From Streptomyces sp. NBC_01255 (GTDB taxonomy: Bacteria; Actinomycetota; Actinomycetes; Streptomycetales; Streptomycetaceae), in NCBI RefSeq assembly GCF_036226445.1, contig NZ_CP108474.1, forward strand, positions 124,001-188,000: a stretch of 64,000 bases of DNA, in the 5' to 3' direction. The translations under genes were made by a program, and so were the position numbers. This document shows, in pieces, positions 47,529 through 56,817 of the stretch (positions within the stretch are counted from its first letter, which is position 1; each line of letters starts with the position of its first letter). The notes below the pieces were generated by a model. It was not told the DNA's origin. It did no database searches and worked only from the letters and a program-made list of their open reading frames with translations.

Positions 47529-49646
47529 CTACGGCGACTCGGGTGACTCGGGTGCCCCGGCACGGAAGGCGATCATCGCGGTGTCGTCGCGATGATCGGA
47601 GAGGCGCTGGAGTTCGTGCAGCAGTTCGGGCAGCGCCGCCCGCCGGTGGTGGGCCGCCTCGCGCGCCAGTCGCCGCTGTCCCTGCGCGAGGGAAGCGGTG
47701 GGCGTCTCGACCAGACCGTCCGTGTAGAGCAGGAGAGTGTCCCCCGCACCGAGCACGCGGGTGTGGGTGCTGCGCGGGAGGCTGAGGTCGACGCAGAGCG
47801 GCAGGTCCTCCTCCGTACCGTTGAGGAAGAGCGGGTCGCCGTGGGCCGGGATCAGCAGCGGCGGCGGGTGACCGGCGTTGGACCAGCTCAGGGACCACCG
47901 GAGGTCCGGAAGCCGGCGCAGCTGGGTGTGGACGGCCGTCGCGAAGGGCGCCGCACCCAGCCCCTCGGCCACCTCGTCGAACCGGGCGAGCACATCGGCG
48001 GGGGTCGTGCCGGGCCCGCGGCTGTAGGCCAGGGCGCGGAGCATGTTGCGCATCTGGGTCATCGCGGTGGCGGCGGCGAGATCGTGCCCGACGACATCGC
48101 CGACGTCGAGGACGAGCGTGCCATCGGGCAGGACGAACGCGTCGTACCAGTCCCCGCCGATCTCGTTGGCGGAGCTGGCCGGCTGGTAGGAGGCGGCCAG
48201 ACTCGCCCCGTCGACGGCGGGCGGCCGGGTGAGCTGGGCGCGCTGGAGGGCGAGCGCGGTCCGCCGGGCGCGCTGGAGGTCGAGGGCCTTGCGGATCGGC
48301 TGCTGGGCGTGGTGGAGGACCTCGCGCAGCAGGTCGGTCTCGGTCGGGCCGAGGGCCGGGGTGTCGCCGTTGGTACTGGTGGCCGCGTATCCGAGGACGG
48401 TGTCGTCGACGACCAGCGGGATCAGGGTGACGCTCGTGGCCCCCGAGGCGGCGAGCCACCGTTCCGTGACGGCCGGCAGGAGCTCGGCCGGTACGGGGCC
48501 GCCGACGGGGATGCCGAAGGTGCGGGGGACGCGGGACTCCAGGACCTCGCGGACCGTCCGGGTGACCGTGACGCTCTGCCCGAGCAGGGCGGGCGGCGCC
48601 GGCAGTCCGGGACGAGTGGCGGAGGCGACCCGCCGGGCGGTGACGCGGGCGTGCTCGGGCAGCGGCCACTCCTCATGGGAGAGCAGCAGGATCAGACAGG
48701 CGTCGGTCAGTTCGGGCACGACGATCTTCACGACCTCGCCGAACGCCTCCCCCAGGCTCTGCCCCGTGACGGTCGCGACCCGGGCGAGGAGCCGCTCCCG
48801 CAGCTGGGCGCGCCAGGTGTCCTCGATGTCGACGGTGGCGGCGATCCACTCGGCGACGCGGCCTTCCCGCAGGACGGGGACCCCGCGCGTGGAGAGGTGG
48901 CGGTACGAGCCGTCCGCGGCGCGCACGCGGAAGGTGCACTGGAAGACGCCTCCGGCACCGCGCGTCGCGCTGTCGCGCCAGCCCGCGCCGAGCCGGTCGC
49001 GATCGCGGGGGTGGATGCGCGCGTACCAGCCCTCGTCGGCGCGCGGATGCCAGGGGACGCCGGTCAACCGCTCCCAGCCGGGGACGATCTCCTCCATCGT
49101 CCCGTCGGCGTGCATGACCCACACCATCACCGACACGGCGGAGACCAGGGCCCGGTACCGCTGCAGGGCGAACGTCTCGGTGGTGGTGTCCATCGCCACC
49201 ACGAGGATTCCCTCGCCCTCGGACGTGGTCACGGGACTGCAGGAGTAGACGAAGTACCGTGCCTGCGCGGGCGCCCCGGGGTCGGGCTCGCGGGCGCCGG
49301 TGACCTGGCGGGCCCGCCCCGTGGCCCGTACCTCGTCCAGGACCGACAGGAACCGCCAGCCGTCGGGGTCCGCGAACGCCTCCCGGGCGGGCAGGCCCAG
49401 CCGCCGGGCGCCGAACATCCTCGTGAAGGCGGCGTTGGTGTAGAGGAGGCGGCCCTCGGGGCCCGCGAGCAGCGCCACGGCGGCGACCGCGCCGTCGAAG
49501 ACCGCCGGGTCCAGGGGCGGCGCGGGGCCCGTCCCGGGTCCGCCGGGCGTCACGGGTCCGCCGGGGGGCGCGGTTCCGCCGGGGGGCGCGGTTCCGCCGG
49601 GGCGCGGCCCGGATCCGTCGTCACCGCGGCGGCGCCCTTCACTCAC
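47529..49646 (-). CDS. PAS-PAS-GAF-PP2C (SpoIIE-type) serine phosphatase
   Basis: A 705-aa multi-domain phosphatase. A first PAS runs over about residues 38-150 (FDGAVAAVALLAGPEGRLLYTNAAFTRMFG), a second with PAC over about 155-280 (MVWVMHADGTMEEIVPGWERLTGVPWHPRADEGWYARIHPRDRDRLGAGW), a GAF over about 285-450, then the PP2C/SpoIIE domain: GGDWYDAFVLPDGTLVLDVGDVVGHDLAAATAMTQMRNMLRALA, SNAGHPPPLLI, LLLYTDGLVE and HRDDTAMIAF. Typical for dephosphorylation of STAS anti-anti-sigma factors. The GTG start at 49646 has CAGGAGGACG before it; the N-terminus has PPGG repeats. Confidence 0.92.
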   Translation of the reverse strand: MSEGRRRGDDGSGPRPGGTAPPGGTAPPGGPVTPGGPGTGPAPPLDPAVFDGAVAAVALLAGPEGRLLYTNAAFTRMFGARRLGLPAREAFADPDGWRFLSVLDEVRATGRARQVTGAREPDPGAPAQARYFVYSCSPVTTSEGEGILVVAMDTTTETFALQRYRALVSAVSVMVWVMHADGTMEEIVPGWERLTGVPWHPRADEGWYARIHPRDRDRLGAGWRDSATRGAGGVFQCTFRVRAADGSYRHLSTRGVPVLREGRVAEWIAATVDIEDTWRAQLRERLLARVATVTGQSLGEAFGEVVKIVVPELTDACLILLLSHEEWPLPEHARVTARRVASATRPGLPAPPALLGQSVTVTRTVREVLESRVPRTFGIPVGGPVPAELLPAVTERWLAASGATSVTLIPLVVDDTVLGYAATSTNGDTPALGPTETDLLREVLHHAQQPIRKALDLQRARRTALALQRAQLTRPPAVDGASLAASYQPASSANEIGGDWYDAFVLPDGTLVLDVGDVVGHDLAAATAMTQMRNMLRALAYSRGPGTTPADVLARFDEVAEGLGAAPFATAVHTQLRRLPDLRWSLSWSNAGHPPPLLIPAHGDPLFLNGTEEDLPLCVDLSLPRSTHTRVLGAGDTLLLYTDGLVETPTASLAQGQRRLAREAAHHRRAALPELLHELQRLSDHRDDTAMIAFRAGAPESPESP

Positions 49647-49874
49647 CGTCCTCCTGATCCGCGAAGCCGGAGCCCGCAGCCCGTGATACGCGACGCCCGT
49701 CGCACCTGACCCGCCGCGCCGCCACGGGTTACAGCCTGCTGGAGCGACGGCGGGGCGGCCAGGCGGGTCGAACCAATCGAGTGACCACCCCCGGGACGGG
49801 CCGACCGGGGAACAATCCCGCGGGCCACCCCGTTGACCCCAAGTCCCCCTGCACAGCTCGTCCCGAGGAGTACC

Positions 49875-50537
49875 TTGCCCGACACGTCCCCCACCGCCAC
49901 CGTGCCCCCGCTCCCGCCGCTCGCCGCGCAGGCCGAGCGCCTGATCGAGCTCGGGGTGCACGAGATCGCCGGGGTCTCCGCCGACGCTCTGCGGGCCTTC
50001 GCCGCCGGTGCCGGTGCCGATGGCGATGGCAGTGGCGCTCTGCTCGCCGTGCACCCGGACCGCGCCCCGGCGTCCGCGCTCGCCCCGCTCCTCAGCCGTG
50101 ACGGCAAGCCCGGCTTCGTCGTCGTCGACATGCCCGATGTCGACGACTTCGCCCCGTCCGACATCACGCTCCCCGACGCACCCTTCTACCTGGTCACCGG
50201 TGTCGACCGCGGCGACCACATGTCCAACTGGAGCCCGGACGAGGCACTGCCCGCCCTCGTCAAGGAGGACCGCACCCCGCTCGTGCTCACCGAAGGCATC
50301 CTCTGGGTGCTCCAGCAGCCGGCCGCCCTCGAACGGAACCTCTGCTTCATGACCATCGGTTCCCGGCTGCGCAAGGCGAACGGCGCCCTGGACGCCCGTA
50401 CCCCCGCGATCTGGATCAGCAACGGCACGGGGCGGGACGGCCGCGAGCGGCGCAACGCCCCGAAGGTGGGCTGGTGTTGGTGGGGCAACCGCCACACCTG
50501 GCTGGGCTTCGCCTCGGCCGCGGGCCGCGGGCGCTAG
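49875..50537 (+). CDS. DUF5701 family protein
   Basis: A 220-aa protein beginning PLPPLAAQAERLIELGVHEIAGVSADALRAFAA, the signature of DUF5701, with HMSNWSPDEALPALVKEDRTPLVLTEGILWVLQQPAALERNLCFMTIGSRLRK and a Trp-rich end (KVGWCWWGNRHTWLGFAS). The TTG at 49875 was chosen because GAGGAG lies four bases before it and homology begins directly after. The function of this family is not known; it is cytoplasmic. Confidence 0.88.
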   Translation: MPDTSPTATVPPLPPLAAQAERLIELGVHEIAGVSADALRAFAAGAGADGDGSGALLAVHPDRAPASALAPLLSRDGKPGFVVVDMPDVDDFAPSDITLPDAPFYLVTGVDRGDHMSNWSPDEALPALVKEDRTPLVLTEGILWVLQQPAALERNLCFMTIGSRLRKANGALDARTPAIWISNGTGRDGRERRNAPKVGWCWWGNRHTWLGFASAAGRGR

Positions 50538-50969
50538 CCACCGGCCACGATCCGCAGAACAGGCCCTGGCCACCGCTGAACAGACGGGGGCACACCTCGG
50601 CGATCCGCGCGCCCGTGGGCGCGCGCTCCTCTAGACTGCCGGACATACCGCCCCGGTGGACTCCCCCGTACCCCCGGGGCGGTTCCGTGTCCATGAGCAC
50701 GGGAACCGCGCCTGCCCTCCACCACGGTCGGCGGCGTGCCAACCTCGATGTGCAGGATCCCGGCGGACACTCTGCAGATCGACGGAGACTCAGGTTTGAT
50801 CGATCTGCTGCGCGCGTGGGAGCCGGAGGTGTAGGACGTGACGGTGCGCCACCTCCTCTCCTCCCGAGGGCACTGCTCTGACCAACGGCTCAGTCGCGCC
50901 GTGGCAGTTCGGGTCCGCTGAGCGTTCGTTGCAGGCGGAGGAGGCGGAACTCGACTCAGTCCGGAACGA
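50538..50969. other. 432-bp stretch without a recognisable gene
   Basis: A hairpin at 50647-50683 (ACCGCCCCGG with CCGGGGCGGT) could terminate the DUF5701 transcript. A short frame ends at about 50834 with LQIDGDSGLIDLLRAWEPEV, which looks coding-like, but its upstream part is not convincing and I know no match. It may be a gene remnant. Otherwise nothing seen. Confidence 0.5.
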
Positions 50970-52085
50970 TCAGTAGGGGGCGTCGCCGCCCGGGGCGCGC
51001 ACCGTGCGGAGTCGAGCGGCGGCGGCCGGGTCGGGGCAGCCGGCGAGGGCGAGGGCGTTCTCCAGTTCCTCGCGGAGCAGGGTGAGGACCTTGGCGACGC
51101 CTGCCTCTCCCCCGGCGGCCAGTCCCCACAGCACGGGGCGGCCGACGAGGACGCCGGAGGCGCCCAGGGCGAGGGCCTTGAGGACGTCGGTGCCGGTGCG
51201 GACGCCGCTGTCGAGGAGGATCCGGCTGCGGCCGGCGACGGCGTCGACGACCGCCGGAAGGGCGTCGAGAGCGGGCAGTGCGCCGTCGAGCTGGCGGCCG
51301 CCGTGGTTGGAGACGACGATGCCGTCGACGCCGTGGGCAGCGGCCCGGTCGGCGTCGGCGGGGTCGAGGACGCCCTTGAGGACGAGCGGCAGCCGGGTGT
51401 GGTCGCGCAGCCAGTCCAGGTCCTTCCAGGACAGGGAGGGGTCCACGACGCCGGCGGTCTGGGCGGCGATGGCGCTGACGCCGCCCTCGGCGCCGCGCGG
51501 CACTCCGTCGCGGTCGCGCGCGAAGTGCACGGCCGACACGCCCTCGGGGAGGGTGAAGGCACCACGCATGTCGGCCTGCCGACGGCCCATGTACGGGGTG
51601 TCGACCGTCAGCATGAGGGCGCGCGCGCCGGCGGCTTCGGCGCGGGCGAGCAACTCCTTGGTGTGGCCCCGGTCGCGCAGCCAGTACAGCTGGAACCAGA
51701 CGGTGGCACCGGTCGCGGCGATGTCCTCGACCGGGATGCTGCTGAAGGTGCAGGCGGTGAAGGGGACGCCCGCGGCGAAGGCCGCCCGGGCGGCGGCGAG
51801 TTCGCCATCGGGGTGGACGGCACGCTGGTAGGCCATCGGGGCGACGGCCAGGGGCAGGGCGGCGGGATCGGCGAGGAGCGTGGCGGTGGTACTGGTGGCG
51901 GAGACGTCGGCGAGGACGCGGGGCAGCAGGTGGAGCCGGTCGAACGCGGCGCGGTTGGCGGCGAGGGTGAGTTCGCTTCCCGCGCCGCCCGCGACGAACC
52001 GCTCCACGCCGGCCGGCAGGACGCCCGCCGCGAGGGCCTCCGCGTCGGCGGGGGTGAGCATCGCGTCGAGTGCGCCGGGGGTCAC
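50970..52085 (-). CDS. hmo: 4-hydroxymandelate oxidase (FMN alpha-hydroxy acid oxidase)
   Basis: A 371-aa TIM-barrel FMN oxidase of the glycolate/mandelate family. AVAPMAYQRAVHPDGELAAARAAFAAGVPFTACTFSS, a WFQLYWLRD active-site Tyr, VLKGVLDPADADRAAAHGVDGIVVSNHGGRQLDGALPALDALPAVV with the catalytic His, and LDSGVRTGTDVLKALALGASGVLVGRPVLWGLA at the phosphate. The GTG start overlaps the hmaS stop (GTGA). Coupled to hydroxymandelate synthase it would oxidise 4-hydroxymandelate to 4-hydroxybenzoylformate. Confidence 0.88.
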   Translation of the reverse strand: MTPGALDAMLTPADAEALAAGVLPAGVERFVAGGAGSELTLAANRAAFDRLHLLPRVLADVSATSTTATLLADPAALPLAVAPMAYQRAVHPDGELAAARAAFAAGVPFTACTFSSIPVEDIAATGATVWFQLYWLRDRGHTKELLARAEAAGARALMLTVDTPYMGRRQADMRGAFTLPEGVSAVHFARDRDGVPRGAEGGVSAIAAQTAGVVDPSLSWKDLDWLRDHTRLPLVLKGVLDPADADRAAAHGVDGIVVSNHGGRQLDGALPALDALPAVVDAVAGRSRILLDSGVRTGTDVLKALALGASGVLVGRPVLWGLAAGGEAGVAKVLTLLREELENALALAGCPDPAAAARLRTVRAPGGDAPY

Positions 52086-53224
52086 TGGGCGTTCTCCGCG
52101 GGGGTGTTGCCCTCGTGCTCGGCCTTCTCCGCCTGCACGGCCTCGTAGAGCGCGCGGACGTTGCCGCCGCCGAAGGTGTCGGCGCCGATCCGCTCGATGA
52201 TCTCGTAGAAGAGGGTGCGCTGGGGGTGGACGGTGCGGGTGAAGATCTGGAAGAGCTGGCCCGCGTGATCCTCGTCGGCGAGGATGCCGGGCTCGCGCAG
52301 CTCCTCGATGGAGTGGCGGCCCAGGTCGAGGCGCGCGGCGAGTGCCTCGTAGTAGGCGTCCGGGGTGGAGAGGAAGACGATGCCGCGCTTGTCGAGGCGG
52401 GCGACGGTCTCGACGATGTTCTCGGTGGCGAAGGCGAGGTGGTGGACGCCGCCGCTGCCGTGTCGTGCCAGGAAGTCGCCTATGTGTCCGGCCTGGTGGT
52501 CGGGGCTCGGGGCGAGGACCGTGAAGGTCAGGTCGCCCGCGGGGCTGCGGACGGCCTTGGAGTCCATGGCCTCCCTGCCCTGCACCATCAGCTCCTCGTA
52601 CACGGACGCGTAGCCGAAGACCTGCTCGTAGTAGCCGGTGGAGGTGGCGAGTTCACCGGTGCGGACGGTCACGGCGACGTGGTCGAGGAGGGTCAGTGCG
52701 GGCGACTCGGCGGCGGGCGGGGCGAGTTCGGCGACCGGTGCGAAGCCGGGGAGCGGCAGCGGCGTGCCGTGCGCCTCGGCTCCTGCGGTCGGGCGCTGGA
52801 CGAGGGTGTGGCGTACGTCGTCGAATCCGGCGGCCACCCGTGCGGTGGCCCAGCCGCCGGCGTGGTCGGCGGGCTCGGCATGCGGGACCGCCCCACGGGC
52901 GGCGGCTTCGGCGAAGGCGGCGCGCACGTCGGTGGTGGTCAGCGCGATGTCGGCTATGCCGTCGCCGTGGGCGGCCGTGTAGGCGGCGGCCGGGTGGGTG
53001 TCGTCGAGGGCCTGGGTGACCACGAGGACGATGTCGCCCTGCCGCAGGGCCAGCGAACGGCCCGCGCCCTCGGCGCCGGTGGTGGGGGTGCGTTCGGCGG
53101 TGGCGAACACCTGGAAGCCGTAGCCGACGGTGAACGCCTCGGCGGCGGCACGGGCGTCGGTGACGTACAGCTCCACATGGCTGACGAGCAGCGAGGAGAG
53201 GGAGGACGTGACGGAGTGGGCCAT
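52082..53224 (-). CDS. hmaS: 4-hydroxymandelate synthase (HPPD-like)
   Basis: A 380-aa two-VOC-domain Fe(II) dioxygenase. It is related to 4-hydroxyphenylpyruvate dioxygenase but reads like HmaS: ALRQGDIVLVVTQALDDTHPAAAYTAAHGDGIADIAL, the iron ligands in LLDHVAVTV, GGVHHLAFAT and RTLFYEIIERIGADTFGGGN, and the HPPD P-x-NEP substrate motif replaced by LTFTVLAPSPD. It converts 4-hydroxyphenylpyruvate to (S)-4-hydroxymandelate, the first step of hydroxyphenylglycine synthesis. Pairing with hmo supports HmaS over HPPD. Confidence 0.85.
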   Translation of the reverse strand: MAHSVTSSLSSLLVSHVELYVTDARAAAEAFTVGYGFQVFATAERTPTTGAEGAGRSLALRQGDIVLVVTQALDDTHPAAAYTAAHGDGIADIALTTTDVRAAFAEAAARGAVPHAEPADHAGGWATARVAAGFDDVRHTLVQRPTAGAEAHGTPLPLPGFAPVAELAPPAAESPALTLLDHVAVTVRTGELATSTGYYEQVFGYASVYEELMVQGREAMDSKAVRSPAGDLTFTVLAPSPDHQAGHIGDFLARHGSGGVHHLAFATENIVETVARLDKRGIVFLSTPDAYYEALAARLDLGRHSIEELREPGILADEDHAGQLFQIFTRTVHPQRTLFYEIIERIGADTFGGGNVRALYEAVQAEKAEHEGNTPAENAQ

Positions 53225-53451
53225 GACGACGGGTCCTTGTGTACGGGGACGGTGCGGACAGTTCGGATCGAGGCAATCCTGACTGCTCGCACCGATCACG
53301 GCCACCCTCTTCCGCACCATTCCCCGGCGAAGGACACCGGAAGAACTCTCCGGAGCCGGCCCTCGACGGGGAAGACGTACGTGATTCGGCGGTCCTCACA
53401 GGAGAACGCGCGGTCGCCGATCCGCGGTCCTCCGTGATCGCCGTGGCGGTG

Positions 53452-54867
53452 TCAGACGTCCTGGATGCGCCGGAAGGGCCGGTCCGCCTCCAGGGCGAAC
53501 GCGACGTCCAGCAGCGTCCGTTCACTGCCGGGGCGGCCGGAGAACATGACGCCGATCGGCAGGCCGTCGTCGGTCGCGCTCGCCGAGGGCAACGAGATCG
53601 ACGGCGTCCCGACGACGTTGTCGACCGGGGTGAACGCGACGTACGCGAGGATCCGCTCGATCAGGGTCGCGTAGGGAACGGCCGGGCTCAGGTGGCCGAT
53701 CGGCGGCGCGGTGTGGGCGAGCACCGGGGAGAGGACGAGATCGAGTCCGCGGAATCCCGCCGCGTACGCCTCCTTGGTGCGCTTCAGCCTCCGCACCACG
53801 CCGGGAGTGCCCCGCCAGTTCTTCAGGTACTCCTCGCGCAGCCCCCGGCTGAGGCCGTCCATGCGGTGCCGGTCGAAGTCCCGGCCGAAGGTCCGGCCCG
53901 TGGTGCCGATGAGGAACGACAACAGGCCCCAGTAGGTGAGGAAGTCGTCGGTGAAGCGGGGATCGATGGCCAACTCCACGGGCTGCACGGTGTGTCCGAG
54001 CCGTTCGAGCCTCGTCACGGTCTCCGTGACGGCCTCCCGGGTGGCGGTGTCGGAGTGGACGCCACTGGGCGAGTCCACCAGGTACCCGATGCGCAGCCGT
54101 CGCTCCGAGGGCCCTTCGACCAGGCCGAGGGGCGGCAGCTTCGGGTTGCGCCAGTACCGCTCGGCGTCGGCGAGGAACGCGGCGGTGTCGCGCACCGAGC
54201 GGCTCACGATGCCGTCGGAGACGAGGTCCAGCGGCAGTTGACGGCTCTGGGCGTTCGGGACGACCCTGCCGCGGGTCGGCTTGAGGCCGACGAGACCGCA
54301 GCAGGCGGCGGGTATGCGGATCGAGCCGCCGCCGTCGTTGGCGTGCGCGATCGGCACGGCCCCCGCGGCGACGAGCGCCGCACTGCCGCCCGACGAACCA
54401 CCCGCCGAATGGCCCGTGTTCCACGGGTTGCGCACGGGCTCGGCGCCCTCGAACTCCGTGGTCGGACTGAACCCGAACTCGGGCAGCCGCGTCTTGCCCA
54501 GCACCGTGACGCCGCTGCTCAGGAACTGCCGCGTGAACGGCGCGTGCCGCCGTGCCGCGCGCGGGGTGAAGGCCGCGCTGCCGTGACCGGTGGGCAGTCC
54601 CACGTAGTCGGTGTTGTCCTTGACGAAGGTCGGCACCCCGGCGAACGCGCCGCCCGCCCAGGCCGCGGGCGCCGGCGCGGAGACGTGCGCCTGGACCGCG
54701 TGGAGCCGGCCGTCGACCGCCCGGACCCGCTCGGCCGCGTCCCGGGCGACCTCGGCGGCGCTGACCTCGCCCCGCCGGATGGCGTCGGCGAGACCGACGG
54801 CGTCATGCTCCCCGAGCGCGTCGTCCCGGAAGGCGTGCACCGTGGTCCGTTCGTCGAAAGTCGTCAC
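53452..54867 (-). CDS. Amidase (amidase-signature family)
   Basis: A 471-aa amidase-signature hydrolase with the Ser-cisSer-Lys triad: Lys in [23 protein letters not shown], and both Ser in [53 protein letters not shown]. It ends [38 protein letters not shown]. The GTG at 54867 with GAGG upstream was chosen over more distal in-frame starts. Substrate unknown; 227 bp separate it from hmaS, so it may be its own unit. Confidence 0.9.
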   Translation of the reverse strand: MTTFDERTTVHAFRDDALGEHDAVGLADAIRRGEVSAAEVARDAAERVRAVDGRLHAVQAHVSAPAPAAWAGGAFAGVPTFVKDNTDYVGLPTGHGSAAFTPRAARRHAPFTRQFLSSGVTVLGKTRLPEFGFSPTTEFEGAEPVRNPWNTGHSAGGSSGGSAALVAAGAVPIAHANDGGGSIRIPAACCGLVGLKPTRGRVVPNAQSRQLPLDLVSDGIVSRSVRDTAAFLADAERYWRNPKLPPLGLVEGPSERRLRIGYLVDSPSGVHSDTATREAVTETVTRLERLGHTVQPVELAIDPRFTDDFLTYWGLLSFLIGTTGRTFGRDFDRHRMDGLSRGLREEYLKNWRGTPGVVRRLKRTKEAYAAGFRGLDLVLSPVLAHTAPPIGHLSPAVPYATLIERILAYVAFTPVDNVVGTPSISLPSASATDDGLPIGVMFSGRPGSERTLLDVAFALEADRPFRRIQDV

Positions 54868-54964
54868 CGTTACCTCAGCCCCCGGCCGTATGGATGGATG
54901 TCCACCATCATTGCCTACCAGCAAGTAACACGCGAGGGGATCCACGGAGGGATCACGGAGTACG

Positions 54965-55501
54965 TCACCGTCCGACCCAGCCGGTGACGGCCACCACCTC
55001 CCGCGCGATGTCGGGAACGGACCGCCCGTCGGTCGCCACCCGTACCGTGTCGACGGGTGCCCGTTCGTCCAGGAGTCGCGCCTTGCGGGCGCTGCCCGCG
55101 ATCTCCTGTTCCCGTTCGGAGCCGAGTTCCCGGCCTGTCAGCCGCTCGCCCGCAGTGGCGTCGGAGGCCGTGAGCAGCACACGGACGATCCGCACGCCCT
55201 CCCCCATCGCGCGCTCGAACATGCCCGTCGCCTCCGGCAGGACACTCACGGTGTTCGTGTAGATCAGGCGGCGGTGGCCCAGCCGGGCGAAGTTGGCCCA
55301 GACCGCCGTCAGATTCCTCTCGGTGATCTCCGAGCGGCGCGGATCGTCCTCCGGGGCCGGATGCACCTGGCCCAAGTAGTCGCCCTCCAGGACCGCGTGC
55401 CCGATCGCGGCGGCCCGCAGCCGCGCCGAGACCTCCCACCCCACGGTCGTCTTGCCGACGCCCGCGCGCCCTCCGATGAGGAGTACTTCCGCATGTTCCA
55501 T
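54965..55501 (-). CDS. P-loop nucleoside/nucleotide kinase-like ATPase
   Basis: A 178-aa P-loop protein with Walker A at residues 10-18 (GGRAGVGKTT), an early acidic VLEGDYLGQVHP (Asp as base) and a lid-like Arg-rich segment (ERLTGRELGSEREQEIAGSARKARLLDE). It resembles the small AAA_33/adenylylsulfate kinase-like proteins of actinobacteria. A possible substrate is a small molecule or nucleotide; none can be named. It lies 43 bp upstream of nothing coupled and 97 bp beyond the amidase start. Confidence 0.82.
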   Translation of the reverse strand: MEHAEVLLIGGRAGVGKTTVGWEVSARLRAAAIGHAVLEGDYLGQVHPAPEDDPRRSEITERNLTAVWANFARLGHRRLIYTNTVSVLPEATGMFERAMGEGVRIVRVLLTASDATAGERLTGRELGSEREQEIAGSARKARLLDERAPVDTVRVATDGRSVPDIAREVVAVTGWVGR

Positions 55502-55544
55502 GACCGTCAGCGTGCCAGCGGTCGACGACCTCGCGCGAGCGGTT

Positions 55545-56675
55545 TCAGGCGAGCGTCGGGTAGTCCGTGTAGCCCGTCTCGCCGCCGACGTACATCAGGT
55601 GCGCGTCCCGGATCGGGTTGAGCGGGGCGCCGGCGCGCATCCGGGCGACCAGGTCGGGGTTGGCCAGGAAGGAGCGGCCCAGGGCGATCAGGTCGGCGCC
55701 GGCGTCCAGGAGGCGCTCGCCTGCGGCGCGGCCGCCGTCGGCGGGGAGCGGGCCGGGCCACGGCAGGGCGGGGTTGGCGATGAGCGTGCCGGGCCAGGCC
55801 GCGCGCAGGGTGTGGAAGAGGGGCTGGTCGGGGTCGGCGAAGACCACGTGGAGGTACGCGAGTCCCAAGTCGCTCAGTTCGCCCACGAGGGCCGGGTAGA
55901 CGGCGTCGACGTCGTCCTCCCGCATGGCGTTGGCGGTGACGCCCGGCGCGATGCGCACGCCCACCCGCTCCGGGCCGATCGCCTCGGCGACGGCGCGGAC
56001 GACCTCGACGGTGAAACGGATGCGGTTCGCGACGGAGCCCCCGTAGCCGTCGGTGCGCAGGTTCGTGGCGCTGGACAGGAACTGGTGCAGCAGGTAGCCG
56101 TTCGCGGAGTGGACCTCGACCCCCGAGAATCCGGCGTCCACCGCCCGCCGGGCCGCATCGGCGAAGTCCGCGACGGTGGACGTGATCTGCTCCTCCGTCA
56201 TCTCCTGCGGGACCACGGACTCCTGATGCCCGGACGGGGTGAAGATCGTGTCGGGCAGCGGCACCGGTGACGGGGCGAGCGGGTGGTGCCCGGTGGTCTC
56301 CGGGTGTCCCACCCGGCCGCCGTGCTGCAGCTGGAGGAACATCTGCCCGCCGGCGTCCCGCACGGCGTCGGTGACGCGGCGCCAGCCGACCACGTGCGTG
56401 TCGTCGTGGATCGCGGGGATGTTGGGGTACGTGGCACCGACCGCGTTGGGGGTCGCCGCCTCCGCGATGATCAGCCCGGCCGAGGCCCGCTGGGCGTAGT
56501 ACGTGGCCATGATCGGCTCCGGGACACCCGTCGCGCTCGCGCGGTTCCGGGTCATCGGCGCCATCACCAGTCGGTTCTTCAGCGGGAGGGAGCCGAGGTG
56601 GGTGGGCTCGAAGAGCGGGGACGACGGGGACGCGTCAACCGTGGTGGTGGTGTTCGTGGTGGTGGCCGTGCTCAT
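55545..56675 (-). CDS. Old Yellow Enzyme family ene-reductase
   Basis: A 376-aa FMN TIM-barrel reductase: LFEPTHLGSLPLKNRLVMAPMTRNRA, QRASAGLIIAEAATPNAVG, QMFLQLQHGGRVGHPE, the substrate His/Asn pair in VEVHSANGYLLHQFL, TDGYGGSVANRIRFTVEVV, and the phosphate site LIALGRSFLANPDLV. It reduces activated alkenes (alpha,beta-unsaturated carbonyls) with NAD(P)H. The N-terminus is Thr-rich (TATTTNTTTT). Divergent from the AfsR-like regulator, which may control it. Confidence 0.92.
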   Translation of the reverse strand: MSTATTTNTTTTVDASPSSPLFEPTHLGSLPLKNRLVMAPMTRNRASATGVPEPIMATYYAQRASAGLIIAEAATPNAVGATYPNIPAIHDDTHVVGWRRVTDAVRDAGGQMFLQLQHGGRVGHPETTGHHPLAPSPVPLPDTIFTPSGHQESVVPQEMTEEQITSTVADFADAARRAVDAGFSGVEVHSANGYLLHQFLSSATNLRTDGYGGSVANRIRFTVEVVRAVAEAIGPERVGVRIAPGVTANAMREDDVDAVYPALVGELSDLGLAYLHVVFADPDQPLFHTLRAAWPGTLIANPALPWPGPLPADGGRAAGERLLDAGADLIALGRSFLANPDLVARMRAGAPLNPIRDAHLMYVGGETGYTDYPTLA

Positions 56676-56751
56676 GATCGTGCTCCTTCGTCCGTCTCTT
56701 CGCCGGGGCTGCGAGCCCCGCTGAACAGACTGTCGCGCAGCCCGCTTCGGA

Positions 56752-56784
56752 TCCGCTGACGGTCCGCTGACGGTCCGCTCAGGG
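56752..56784. promoter_or_regulatory. Three 11-bp direct repeats (SARP/BTAD-type operator)
   Basis: TCCGCTGACGG, TCCGCTGACGG and TCCGCTCAGGG stand head to tail with 11-bp periodicity in the gap between the Old Yellow Enzyme and AfsR-like genes. SARP/OmpR-type DNA-binding domains bind direct repeats on one helical face. The last repeat ends 33 bp before the regulator's ATG; autoregulation and control of the divergent reductase are inferred. Confidence 0.6.
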
Positions 56785-56817
56785 TCGGATGATCATGGCT
56801 GTGTAGGGTCGGGTCCC

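Noticed and set aside
49647..50573. N-terminal extension of the PP2C phosphatase to 50573
   Set aside because: It runs over the DUF5701 gene on the other strand and has no domain; GTG 49646 has an excellent CAGGAGGACG ribosome site.
52082..53224. Calling the gene 4-hydroxyphenylpyruvate dioxygenase (tyrosine catabolism)
   Set aside because: The substrate motif and N-terminal blocks follow hydroxymandelate synthase and the gene is coupled to hydroxymandelate oxidase. HPPD activity is still possible but less likely.
54911..54924. TTGC-N6-GCAA inverted repeat before the amidase
   Set aside because: Arms of four bases are too short to support an operator call.
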